Source: Metridium senile (Eukaryota; Cnidaria; Anthozoa; Actiniaria; Metridiidae). From it: 64,000 nt of DNA. Positions 52,698 through 64,000 of the stretch are shown here, piece by piece. The stretch is taken from the NCBI GenBank assembly GCA_949775045.1, contig OX459099.1, positions 5,253,067 to 5,317,066 on the forward strand. The letters are read 5' to 3'. Positions within the stretch are counted from its first letter, which is position 1. The number at the start of each line of letters is the position of its first letter. Both the position numbers and the translations under genes were made by a program. Below the pieces are notes generated by a model. That model made no database searches and was not told the DNA's origin. It saw only the letters and a program-made list of their open reading frames with translations.

Positions 52698-53081
52698 CTG
52701 CGAGAAGAGAAGAGAAGAGAAGAGAAGAGAAGAGAAGAGAAGAGAAGAGAAGAGAAGAGAAGAGAAGAGAAGAGAAGAGAAGAGAAGAGAAGAGAAGAGA
52801 AGAGAAGAGAAGAGAAGAGAAGAGAAGAGAAGAGAAGAGAAGAGAAGAGAAGAGAAGAGAAGAGAAGAGAAGAGAAGAGAAGAGAAGAGAAGAGAAGAGA
52901 AGAGAAGAGAAGAGAAGAGAAGAGAAGAGAAGAGAAGAGAAGAGAAGAGAAGAGAAGAGAAGAGAAGAGAAGAGAAGAGAAGAGAAGAGAAGAGAAGAGA
53001 AGAGAAGAGAAGAGAAGAGAAGAGAAGAGAAGAGAAGAGAAGAGAAGAGAAGAGAAGAGAAGAGAAGAGAAGAGAAGAGAA
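52698..53081. repeat. (AGAAG)n pentanucleotide array, about 76 copies
   Basis: Essentially perfect. It is stop-free in several frames on both strands, which generates the long KRREE/LLFSS frames. Confidence 0.98.
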
Positions 53082-53720
53082 TTAGTTCCACTTTCAATAG
53101 AAATAACCACAATTCACCACATTGAATACACCCATGCAATTGCAAGAGTCCAGTTTATCTCTAAAGATAATGAAAGCGATAAGTTTAAAAGATATATATA
53201 TTAATTGTCAATTAACAAAGATGGTTATTTGGGGAGAAGACTAGACAAAACAATAATATAATAAATGAATTGCCTTATTATATAACAAATATTTACAAAT
53301 AAAGTTCCTTGTTAGCAGAGACTTGTCCATCCTAACGGCGACATGGAAGCAGCCACAAACAACAACGATGTCTTTGATTTGAAAAACTAATAGAACAGAA
53401 TAAGATTAATACATTGTTGTGTCACAACATTTTCCGCTCAAACATTTTTGTCAAACTAAATCCCAAAAGACTTCATAAAACATTTAGTACCGTAAATTGG
53501 GCATAAAACAACAATCAACTTCCTGATATAAAATAATTGAAATACAGATAGTGTCTATTTAGAAAAAAAGAAGTCTTACGAAACACAACCAGCCTCACAG
53601 TGGCTTCAAAGTGGGTGTTACGTCGGAAAAATAAGTAAGTAAGTTTAATTATTTGTACTTTCTCTTAAACTTCCCAAAATGATAACGGTGCAAGCATCAT
53701 TACCACTCTTTTCAAATGGT

Positions 53721-54420
53721 ATACACCTATTTCAATAAAGGTTGACGGAGAGAATATTGGCGATTGCACGACCGAAAGGAACTGTGGTTCTTGATATAAT
53801 TCGTAAATGGCACTTTAAAACCGAAAGAACTTGGATTTTTCTTGTGTTTTTAGTTCTTGATATACTTCGTAAATGGCACTTTAAAACCGAAAGAACTTGG
53901 ATTTTCCTTGTGTTTTTAGTTCTTGATATAATTCGTAAATGGCACTTTAAAACCGAAAGAACTTGGATTTTCCTTGTGTTTTTAGTTCTTGATATAATTC
54001 GTAAATGGCACTTTAAAACCGAAAGAACTTGGATTTTCCTTGTGTTTTTAGTTCTTGATATAATTCGTAAATGGCACTTTAAAACCGAAAGAACTTGGAT
54101 TTTCCTTGTGTTTTTAGTTCTTGATATAATTCGTAAATGGCACTTTAAAACCGAAAGAACATGGATTTTTCTTGTGTTTTTAGTTCTTGATATAATTCGT
54201 AAATGGCACTTTAAAACCGAAAGAACTTGGATTTTCCTTATGTTTTTAGTTCTTGATATAATTCGTAAATGGCACTTTAAAACCGAAAGAACATGGATTT
54301 TCCTTGTGTTTTTAGGCTCTAAAACTTCATGAATTTAATTTTACTTGTCAAAAAAGAATACCCAAAGTTCCTTTCAGTCGTGCAATCGCCAATTCTCTCT
54401 TTTTTTGAAATAGGTGTATA
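53721..54420. mobile_element. TACACCTAWTT-family element with an internal 66-bp minisatellite
   Basis: Terminal inverted repeats of about 60 bp (ATACACCTATTTCA; GGCGATTGCACGAC). The interior has eight units of 66 bp starting near 53788, 53854, 53920, 53986, 54052, 54118, 54184 and 54250. Because 66 is a multiple of 3, one frame stays open for 196 codons with a 22-residue period. Confidence 0.88.
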
Positions 54421-54429
54421 TAAGTTACC

Positions 54430-56780
54430 ATTTTTGCTGACGTCATGAACGTTAGTCAGACTCTATATCCCGAGGGGTACTCCCTTTGTCCAAGTGGCAG
54501 GGGTGATCGGCGATCAATTTCACACAATGACCCCTAAAAGGTACGCATAATTTAAGAGAACTGTCAAAACCTTGTTGATGCCAAGCCCTAAAAGGTACAA
54601 CTGTACGATATTCTTGGCAGCCAAGCTTATTTTTATAATTACCAACAATTAAAGCCAAGTAAAAAAAAAATTACAGGTAAAGAGTCATGTTATGTATAAT
54701 TGATAAAACTGCATTGTTTGATGTGGTTAGTGTCTTCATATATCAATAATTCACTTTTAGGTGGTAACCCAATTCTCCTCCCTGAAGTCTATGCAATAAT
54801 CGATAGAAAAAACGTTAACTATAAATCCTGTACTTGCAAACAGTATGTATTTCTTCTGTTGTTGCTTTACCTAAGAGGCAAGACTCTTGGTGAGATCGAA
54901 TCATAAAACCTACGAGATTTTGTCAAAATTCTAGATCCTGCTTAGGACTTTTAAGGCATTACCAGAAATCGAAGACATGTGACGTCGGCCGCTCAGAATT
55001 ACTGATAAATGTATGGGCTCAGAAAGAAAATGTCTAATATATTTGCTAAATATCATTGTACTATCGGTGCCGCCTCCTAACTTTTAACTCGAGTATAAGT
55101 TCTATTTATTTATGCAAGTTACGTTTGATTTAGTTTTCTCAATATGCAGCACGAAGGAATAACATTATCGAGAAATAATTGCTTTACTTTAGTCTGTATT
55201 TCAGCGAAAAATGTGTAATTTACCTTGTGTTTAGCATCGCCTGCCATCAATAGTTTACATGGATCTATCCTTGCCGCCTTCTTAAAATGCTCCTGAGATT
55301 ACGGGCTTTTCAATGCTGTTTTAGAAATCTTTCCAAGTAATACACCAATGACGCAGATTAATGGTAAAAAGTGATGATTTTTTAGTTTTAAAAATTTCAA
55401 TTTTACACCAAAATATCATAAAAAATGACCGATAAATCCTGCAAAGAAGCTTGTTTCGATCGTCGAGTCGATTGCAATGTTTACAGCTTAGTAGCCTGGT
55501 GATTTTACGTGTTATACCGCTGTTTAAAGAATCCGAAGGCTTCTTAAGCGGGAAATTCAAAATTCAAAGTTCATAGCATGGGCTTCCTGTGTCCTTTTGA
55601 AATTTTCTAAGTGACCTAATTCGTTCGAATTATTCTATGCCGAGCGTAAGCGAGCGCTTCAATTTTAAATATCTCAACTGCACCAGAAGCGCTTGGTACT
55701 TCTAAACAAACTTATAGTAGTTTGGTTTTGATAAATTGATTTATTTCGATAGAAATTGGAGGGTAATTCTGGACTGCCAGTAGACCGCTGGTCATAATAT
55801 CGCGGACGTAAAATGTCTTAGATTTCTGGTAATGGTAAGATGGATACCCTGATTAAGACAACGTCAAAAACCATGTGTGGGAGTACCTCGCCCCCTCCCA
55901 CGCCGTGGGACCAGTGGATCGAGGCTTCAAAATCATTCACTTAATTTCTTCTTCTTCTTCTTCTTCTTCTTCTTCTGTGGTTAAGTCCTCAGCCAACGTA
56001 CCATATCCATATCCAAAATATGGATACTGTTGACTTCATTCCTACGTTTCCTATATTGATTCCATGCACTTCCATGATACCTTAATAGATCCTGTTTGCT
56101 TTACTGACATGCTTGAGGGCTGTGAGGCTTTAAATCGCCCATTTATATAGTTTTCAAAATCTAGGCATGCTGTTTGAGCTTATTTTGACTTTTCTTTCTA
56201 ACATGCGTTCATGCCGAATTTTCTTATAGACTGAGTTTCCTGTCCACTTATTGTCAATGTAATCAAAAATCTCTAAAACTGACCAAGGGGTACATTCCAT
56301 TGCATGCTTAAAGTTGTAACTGTTTACATGCTTGAAATATATTTTGAACGGCAGTAGCTTGTCTTTATGTAAATTTAACGTACCATAAATAAATCTGTAT
56401 AATCACAAACCGGCCAGGATCAAAAGCACCTGAGGTAATTCCTTTGGACCATAGATGTCACTTGTGGTTGGGTAAAAAATCAATGATGATGGATAGTGTT
56501 TCTGTAGGTCTTATCCAGTGGTTTCTTGATCAGACATGCAATTCATGACTGCACGAAAAAAACTTTTTAACGATGTATAGATTCACTATTAATTATCATC
56601 ATTAAGAGTAATTCGCAAACATTACAAATCGTGTTAGCAGCTAATGAATTTATATCAACGGCGTGATATAAGTTCCCCACTGACTTATGAAAAACAACAT
56701 TTGAATTTAGAGAAGCGAAACGTACAATTAAGTTCTATTTTATTTTTCACTAAAACACTCTTTTTAAAAGCTTAAAAAAA
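54430..56780. other. Gene-free stretch
   Basis: Holds a degenerate repeat with ACCCCTAAAAGGTAC (54,525-54,600), a (CTT)n run near 55,950 and one CACAGGAAGCCCA motif on the reverse strand at 55579-55591. No supported exon. Confidence 0.5.
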
Positions 56781-56790
56781 TCTAAGCCCT

Positions 56791-56910
56791 ATAGTTCAAA
56801 CGTCGCATCTCATATGTAAGAATCTAATGCAACACCTATTTAAAAAAAACCTCATTACTTGAATTCATTTGCATTAGATCCGGCACATGTGAATGCAACG
56901 TTTGAACTAT
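56791..56910. mobile_element. MITE with ATAGTTCAAACGT ends
   Basis: 120 bp, arms ATAGTTCAAACGTCGCAT / ATGCAACGTTTGAACTAT. Confidence 0.8.
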
Positions 56911-56976
56911 CTTATTCCTGATACGACTCGATTGAATTAAAATGACAATGTTATTTCTTTGTTTTCAATAATCGAT

Positions 56977-57217
56977 TAGGGTTTTCCGATTTAGCGACTT
57001 TGGTACTAATAGTACCAGATACTAATTAGCATACGTGCATGTTTACCGTTATTAGAATTTCTAGGAGTTGCATGTGTTCAAAATATTACATTTTCAGAGT
57101 AAGAATAAAACTGAAATAAGAACAATATTGCAGAAATAATGACACATTAACACTGGTACTGTCAACTGGCACTATTAGTGCCAAATCTGCCTTTGTGTCG
57201 GTAAATCGGAAAACCTA
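56977..57217. mobile_element. MITE with TAGGGTTTTCCGATTTA ends
   Basis: 241 bp, right end TAAATCGGAAAACCTA; inner arms share TACTAATAGTACC / GGCACTATTAGTGCC. Confidence 0.8.
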
Positions 57218-57924
57218 GAGCAATTCTAATTTATGGATAATTATAACTTAATCCTTAACATTTCTTCATTGTAGCTCAGTTTGTCCTCAAATGAATAAAA
57301 CGTGTTAGAAATCACAAACTACTGCGAAATGCTGTTTGATTAAAAACTGGAACACTATACGCATGCGTGGGAAATGATTCATATTTTTGTCAATGTGATT
57401 CGTACCACGTATGTATAATATCGTTAACGTTGAGTTGAACTAATTGCGGTTTTTCGGTCTTGGTGTTTAGGAGAATAGTTGAGGCATAGTCAAGAATAGT
57501 CGAGGTCTGTAGCAGCTCTGAGAAGGTAAGAAAAAAATCTTAGCGTAATACTATAGCTTTTTGAAGTACCAAACCCAACAGATTTTGCTTTGAACTGAGT
57601 TGTTGTAAGTCTGAATAAGCTATCGTTGAAATTCCATAACTTTATCATGGACAAAAAAGGCAAGAATTTGTAAGCCGAATGAAAAGCAAAAAATATCCCT
57701 TTTGATTTTTTTATTAAGTTCCGACAAGGAATTACGTCCAAAACGTCAGTAAGTAACACGCTCTTTCCTGTACAGTTTTTGGTTATCGACGGAGGATTGA
57801 TTTCAGAAACATCAGTAAGTTGGATACCATGAGTTAGTATACCCGTGTTTATGTTACTTCAATGAACGTCGAATGAAATCCTCACTAGATAAATCCTCTA
57901 CTCTGACAAGGAAAATACGTCCAA

Positions 57925-58385
57925 TCTGACAGTAACACTCACTTTTATAAGAAGTATAGGTACCCCGCATTTTTACTTCGACTTTAATACGTACGAATAG
58001 TCAGTAACACTCTCTTTTATAAGGAGTATAAGTAACCATTCTAATTCCGACTAGTTAACGCATACGAATACACTCTCTTTTATAAGAAGTATAGGTACCC
58101 CGCATTTTTACTTCGACTTACGTACGAATAGTCAGTAACACTCTCTTTTATAAGGAGTATAAGAAACCATTCTAATTCCGACTAGTTAACGCATACGAAT
58201 CGTCACTAACACTCTCTTTTATAAGGAGTATACGTATACGTACCCCGCATTTTTACTTCGACTTACGTACGAATAGTCTGTAGCACCCACTTTGATACGG
58301 ATAATAAGTAACCATGTTATTTTCGACTAGTAACGTACAAATTGTCAGTAACACTCTCTCTTTTTATAAGGAGTATAAGTGACTA
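57925..58385. repeat. Alternating minisatellite (two unit types of about 65 bp)
   Basis: Units with CAGTAACACTCTCTTTTATA alternate between a GGTACCCCGCATTTTTACTT form and a GTAACCATTCTAATTCCGAC form, making a higher-order repeat of about 130 bp. Confidence 0.85.
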
Positions 58386-59513
58386 TTTTTACTTCAAAAA
58401 TGTAGTAACTAACTGAATTAACGCTCATTGTTATATTAAGTATTTTTAACTCTTAAAAAGGACTTATAAACGTCAGGAAGTCAGTAATACGGTTTGCGGT
58501 TGAATAACTAATTTTTGCTAAGCTCACATGTTTTCAAACTAAATTATCTTTTAGCCCAATTGACTTTTTTTCCAGTAACCTCTGACGCATTTTTTAACAC
58601 CTTGACCTTCAAGTCACAAGTGTCTTAATAATGTTATGGGAAGTCGCATTATCAGGCTTACTGCCCTTACTTTAAATATTTCAGTAGGCCACGTGTGACT
58701 GGCTAGAGGATTGTCTTTAAAAAGATGCATTAATATAACTTCCGTCAACCACATTACCGCAAATTTTGTGTGAAATTCAACTATCAGAAACGGAATACCT
58801 TGGTATTCTGCCAGAAAGGATAGCTAGAATGCCATAGAAACGGTGCAGGTGTACTTCAAGGCCATTATAACCTAAAGCCGGTGGTATTTACGCGCGAACG
58901 TAATGAAGTATATAGCTAGAAATATTAACGCTCTCACAAGACAAATACTTTTTTTTGCGCGTTATAGGCGTGAACTCTGTTTCGCGATATAAAATAATCA
59001 CTGCGGAATTTCACCTTATAATTCAAACTGAAAGCGGCTCAGCAGTAGCTAGACATCATGTTATAATGTTTAACTTGATTCATATTAAACTCATTATTTT
59101 GTTGAGACTGATTACTATTTACTTCAGATCTGTTTGCTTGCTGTCGAACAACATTTTTGTCATTGATCTATTAGTTGTCATGGTCACTTCACAAGGTGTT
59201 ATAATAATTCCTTTTGATTTTAAAATTAATTTACTTTCGTTTTAGTTATTTGGAAAACATTATAAGCTGGTCTGAGTTTTGGTGTTTAAATTGGGTTTCA
59301 TGTTTTAAAAATATCATGATTTATTAAGTTGAAGAAAAAGAAAACAAAGATAAATATGGGAAGAAAAGTGAGATAAAGGAGACGCAAAAATAATTGGATA
59401 GGAGAATAAAGGATAAAGAATAATAGAGGAAAAGAAGAACAATTTAACGAGAAAGAAAAGAAAAATACGACACAAAGGAAAAGAAGAAAAGTAATAATAG
59501 TTATCAACTTGAA

Positions 59514-59812
59514 TATACACCTATTTCAATAACCGTTGTAATCAAAGCTGTACAGTCCACACTCTAAAGCCTTCAAAGGATGTCGGTATTTCTCAGTCTC
59601 TTGTTATCGATTTATTATAGTATATTTTGGTTGTACGTGTTTGTGTTATATGAACATAACAAGTTGTTGCAGTGGCAGATGATGAAACAAATATTTCTTT
59701 AAAATACGTCTAATAAATCTCAAACTACGTTCATGTTACCGACATCCTTAGCAGGCTTCAGAGTGTGGACTGTAGTTTTGATTACGACAACGATTTTTGA
59801 ATTAGGTGTATA
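59514..59812. mobile_element. MITE of the TACACCTAWTT family
   Basis: Ends TACACCTATTTCAATAACC...GTTGT, arms of about 80 bp, TA-flanked; interior unrelated to the other members. Confidence 0.85.
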
Positions 59813-60729
59813 TGTTCGATAAGAATAATCAAATGCGCTTTACACATTTAAATTTAAAACTATATATAAACCTATTCCTCAAAATACATACTATCATCCT
59901 AATTCCTACAAAAAAAATAATGTAAATTCGTAAAAGAACGAGTGATGAATAGGGACGAAAGAAAAAATAATTAAATTAAAAGTACAAATGAACAATCAAG
60001 GGTAATTAAACAATTAAGTATAAACGAGAAAGAAATAAAATAAAATAAACTGAGTTAAGGAAAGAAGGAAGAAGAAAAAAAGAAATATCTAGAACATGAT
60101 CGACAAATGTTTACATGTTCAAAGTTTTTCCAACATTTCCGCCTGGAGCAGTGTAATTACCGCCTCTCCACAGGTGGTAACTCCAATTCATATTGGTTGA
60201 AAAACCAATACCATAAACAAATACACATTTGCATTGAGATTCATTATCTTCTTCATACTATTTATTTTTACAAGCAAGTAATAAGTTCGAGCCCCATAAA
60301 AACTTGCCGTATACGAAATTAATACTTTATCAGTGTCATTGCGGACATAGCCCTTACTATAACCCCCCTAACAAGTGATTGTTTCGGTCGGAGTAAGAAA
60401 TAGTTACTTGTTCGTCGTGTAAAAAAGCGTGTTAAATCTTAGGTTGTGCAATTTTTCCCAATTTTCCAGAGTTCCATCGCGAAAAATAGAACTGAACTCT
60501 ACTTTGTGCAATGTTGTCTGCAACGAAGAAATTTCAAGACAGCCTCTGTTACACTGTACAAAGCTTCAGCAACTGGATTCATAGATCCACTATCCATATC
60601 TGTGTTCTATCTTAGTTACTGTTGTTACTTTCGACAAGCCAAATACGTTTTTCTCAATATACAGCACGAATATACATAGATTGCTGAAAACTTTATAAGT
60701 CTGTCTTGGAATTTATGTATTCTAATTAA

Positions 60730-60913
60730 TCCTGAAGGGGTAAAATGGGAGCTTGGATTGGCCTTATTTTTGACTGGGAAAATTGGATTGGATGCACTGG
60801 GACTGGGATTTGCAAATAAAAGAACAATAGAAAATGAGATTATGGACATGTGATTTTTGACTGGGATTTGGTCCAAATATAAACTGGAAAATGGGATTCG
60901 GACCCCTTCAGGA
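60730..60913. mobile_element. MITE with TCCTGAAGGGGT ends
   Basis: Ends TCCTGAAGGGGT / ACCCCTTCAGGA; interior has repeated GACTGGGATTTG-type words. Confidence 0.75.
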
Positions 60914-60999
60914 CCCTGTTCTAAGAGTACGTTAGGAAAAAAACAGTGAATGCGGTAAATCTTTCTGAAACTGCTGAAACTACGATGAAACTATACTGA

Positions 61000-63900
61000 A
61001 ACTACGATGTTTGTCGAACATTCTATATTCCAGTGGGAATACTGCGCGCAATTGTTTCATGGCGGTTCAATCAGGCAAATTGTGGATCTATGAATTGCGA
61101 GACAGGTTGCAAAATATTGCGTAAGAGCGCTTTTAGTTGCTGGAATTTCGCACGTTTATCACTCTTTTTCGAAGTAAAAAGGAATTAATATAGTTTTACA
61201 AGAACCAGCATCAATTAAAACCACTTATATACAATAACTATATCATTTTCCTTCTAACAGAGTCCCTACAGTTATTGTTTCTGACGAGAAGATTGATGAG
61301 ACATATATCTCATATCTCAATGACAACAACACTTTGCTGACTATAAAAAGCATGAGAAAAACAGGAAATATTATCGTCTCGAATTAAATTGACTTGCGGC
61401 GCGGTTTGAAAATTAAAAAAATATATATGTTATTTTCGGATTCAGTTTAAACATATAATTTTTTATTTAGTCTAAGATGGAATGTTGGTTGATTCGCCAT
61501 CTGTGCGTGACTAATGTGAAGTTTCTCATTAAACTGGCGATAAAACCAGACTACCCTTTCAAGATTCTGTCTACATGTTAAATATTTTATTACTGATAAA
61601 ATAATTGCGCTGTATTTACTTGTATAGACGAAGGAGGTTCTTTTTTTCAAAATAAATGAAGTGAAATTTAAACGGTTTATAGAAAACTGACTCCTTTCTT
61701 TTTCAGTCAGTTTAGTCTAGTACAGATAAGCGTATAATTATAGTTATATTAAACAAAAACCAGAATCCGTTACGATAGCATTTTTATTAATTTTGTCTTT
61801 AATGTTTTAAGTCTGCCAAGAGGTCTTTTTCACAAAATAATTACGATTGAGTTAAATGATTATCATGATACCCTGGACCAATCAGAAAACACCCTAAAAT
61901 ACGTGTCGACCAATCACAAGGGGTAAAGTGTTAATTGGACGCCATCTTTTTGCAATTTCAAAATGGCGGATAATTTCAATAATGATTTCAATGTAAAATG
62001 TGACTCATTAATTTCATAATTTCTCTTCAGAACAGCACGACTTTACTCATCAACACTCTTGATATCTTATCGAAAGGAAACAACTAGAATTCCATGTCTT
62101 TACTCCTATATTTAGAGATATAAATCGAGGTGGAGTGTTTTTCTATCATGTTCTGACATGTTATTAAAAGAGACTGAGTGCTTCTCAACTTAAGTACTTT
62201 GCATATCAATAAATCCACCATAATTAGGACTCTATTCAATAGATAGTTTTTCATATTTAAACTACCTGCAGATCTCCATTCAATGTGATAATTGTTGTAC
62301 GTACAAGGGTCTAATTCTTTGCCTTTTTGCAGTGTTTGTATACTCATTTGGAGAGCTCCTATATGCTCATTTTCTAAGATTGTCATCGCGCGAAGTGGAA
62401 TTACTAAGGTTAGTATAAAAAAACATTTCTTTTTCTAAAATTAAACACCCACATCCTTAAGGAAAGTGGGTAGAATAGGCAAAGCAACACTCAGCAGCTC
62501 AAACAAATTGAATATTGCTATAAATATAGATGAAAATGTTAAGAATGGAGAGACATATAATTGAAGCCGAAAACAAAAATAAAACGGTATTTTATTAAAT
62601 GCTCATTTGTGTAATGTATTCATTTGGAATAAGCTAATTTGTAAGATTTGTCAAAGTAAGCTTTGTAGTAAATACTATTAAAACTGTCGATCATGCACAT
62701 GTCGTAAAAGATTTATATGAAAAAAACGAACTCAAGTTCTAAAATAACTAACTAAGGATATTAGACGAAGTGGACAAGAATTTTGTTTTAAAAAAATGGA
62801 ATAGTTTCCATGTATGTTTCCGTCAGTTTTGTCAAAATTGAAAAACGGTAAACCAAACAAACACTCTGGAGTTAAGAAGTACTACTACTTAAAACTCCTT
62901 TTAAAAACTTAATTATAAATAATATATATAGTAGATCGTATATTAATTTTTCACTTAAAAGTGTGTTATGGTTTTATTTGTAAGTTTTGACACTTGTTTG
63001 CAAATTTATCCTGATTCAAATTTGTTCCAGCTTTCTTTGATTAAACCGAAAACAAAACACCTTGAATCGTCGATACTTGTTTTCAATTTAAAATACGTGT
63101 TTTATGATATGATTGCGCAAGTGTATGTTTTATGATATGATTGTGCAAGTGTATTTCAGATTAAATTCAGGGTGATTGTTCTAAAAGAGTGTTCTCATTC
63201 TCACGAAATACAAAAATAGAATAGGAGTCTCGGCAGGCTCTCTATTGCCATGACTCCCGCCCTGTGAGAAGTGAATGTGAAATTTGGTCAAAACAATCCT
63301 CCCTTTTAATAACTTTCCAATATACGCGTCAGTATTGTTTAAACTCTGAACAGATTAATGGTTAAAACCTAAAAAAAAAATAATTGGTTTATATTTCCAT
63401 TTTGGCGAATTATAAATGCAAGGTGTTTTTAACTGCTCAGTTATCAGGCCTTGACTGTTAATAGCTTACTATATGTAATTATTAATAAACGCCATTTAGT
63501 CGCCTTTTTCAAGATTCTGAATCAGGGGAACACTGAAATTTTAAGAACATTTGTGACGCTCAGTTATCAGGCCTTGACTGTTAATAGCTTACTATATGTA
63601 ATTATATATATTCTTTTGGGCATATAGTTTGATGAGAAATAGAATTAAGAGAAGACCAGTTGTCATTTTATTTTTTTTAATTACTATATGTAATTATTAA
63701 AACATGCCATTTAGTCGCCTTTTTCAAGATCCTGAATCAGGGGAACACTGAAATTTGTGACGAACATTTGACACTTGAAATTGCGTGATTGACAATTCAC
63801 TTTAATGATTTATCTTTCGTTGACGGAAAAAAATCCACATTCATTAGTATAATAGATTTATCGTTTTTCTGACAACGTTTCACTAATCTGTTTAGTAATT

Positions 63901-64000
63901 TTGACGAATAGTGTTTTAATGAATATTTATAAAAGTAATTTATTTCTTTTTGTGGTCAGCTTTTGGCTACTTTTCAACAAGTTTCCAAATGATTTTATGC
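61000..64000. other. Mostly gene-free AT-rich end of the window
   Basis: 63,430-63,765 carries a partly tandem repeat (TTATCAGGCCTTGACTG, ATTTAGTCGCCTTTTTCAAG). On the reverse strand 62,403-62,278 could be an isolated exon (TTAG acceptor, GCAG|GTAG donor, containing MTILENEHIGALQMSIQTL), but nothing recognisable joins it. Confidence 0.4.

Noticed and set aside
52584..53204. 206-codon KRREE-rich frame and reverse LLFSS frames
   Set aside because: Produced by the (AGAAG)n array; both strands are open for the same reason.
53742..54332. 196-codon frame with 22-residue repeats as a protein gene
   Set aside because: Lies wholly inside a transposable element between its inverted ends; the period of 66 bp keeps the frame open by arithmetic. 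Kept as a repeat and flagged.
62084..62386. 100-codon reverse frame near the window end
   Set aside because: The first part could be an exon, but there is no recognisable family and no partner exon; left as a remark only.

Overview
This window is nuclear DNA from an animal. The genes are split into small exons with consensus GT-AG introns, the DNA is AT-rich, and introns and intergenic space are full of microsatellites, minisatellites, foldback elements (MITEs), a LINE and tRNA-derived SINEs. A T-type (Cav3) calcium channel excludes fungi and plants. Together with the repeat landscape it suggests a cnidarian, probably an anthozoan (coral or sea anemone); the species is an inference I cannot confirm.

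Layout. (1) 1-18,488, + strand: the 3' two-thirds of a Cav3 alpha-1 subunit gene, from repeat II S2 to the stop codon, in 16 exons that join in frame into 1,294 residues. Repeat I and the start lie before the window. Its introns hold GAT, ATTC, GTT and GGAAA arrays, several MITEs, a SINE and a 5'-truncated LINE. (2) 18.5-23.4 kb: intergenic, with two insertions nested in a repeat whose empty copy lies at 42.9 kb. (3) 23,397-28,946, - strand: a complete 12-exon gene for a 458-residue DESI1-type PPPDE peptidase fused to a C-terminal PUL domain. (4) 32,020-40,325, + strand: a complete 8-exon gene for a 481-residue LIM-bMERB protein ending in a CaaX box, of the MICAL-like/EHBP1 class of Rab effectors. 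Its last codons, stop and start of 3' UTR are tandemly amplified downstream, and that array is split by a 1.36-kb element with a 9-bp target duplication carrying a broken RecQ-helicase fragment. (5) 42.3-64 kb: no confident conserved gene. It holds a 3-kb unit bounded by inverted repeats and enclosing a possible two-exon mini-gene, an array whose units place a 3' splice-site-like and a 5' splice-site-like motif back to back, and many foldback elements.

The three genes are not an operon. Cav3 and the LIM-bMERB gene read rightward; the DESI1-PUL gene reads leftward and is divergent from the LIM-bMERB gene across about 3 kb.

The most unusual signals are in the repeats: a set of foldback elements with unrelated interiors but one 25-bp terminal consensus; a dispersed repeat with a decayed hammerhead-ribozyme-like core; the splice-site-like array; and the amplified CaaX/stop minisatellite. 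Exon boundaries were read by eye from splice consensus, reading frame and family alignment from memory; no search was run.
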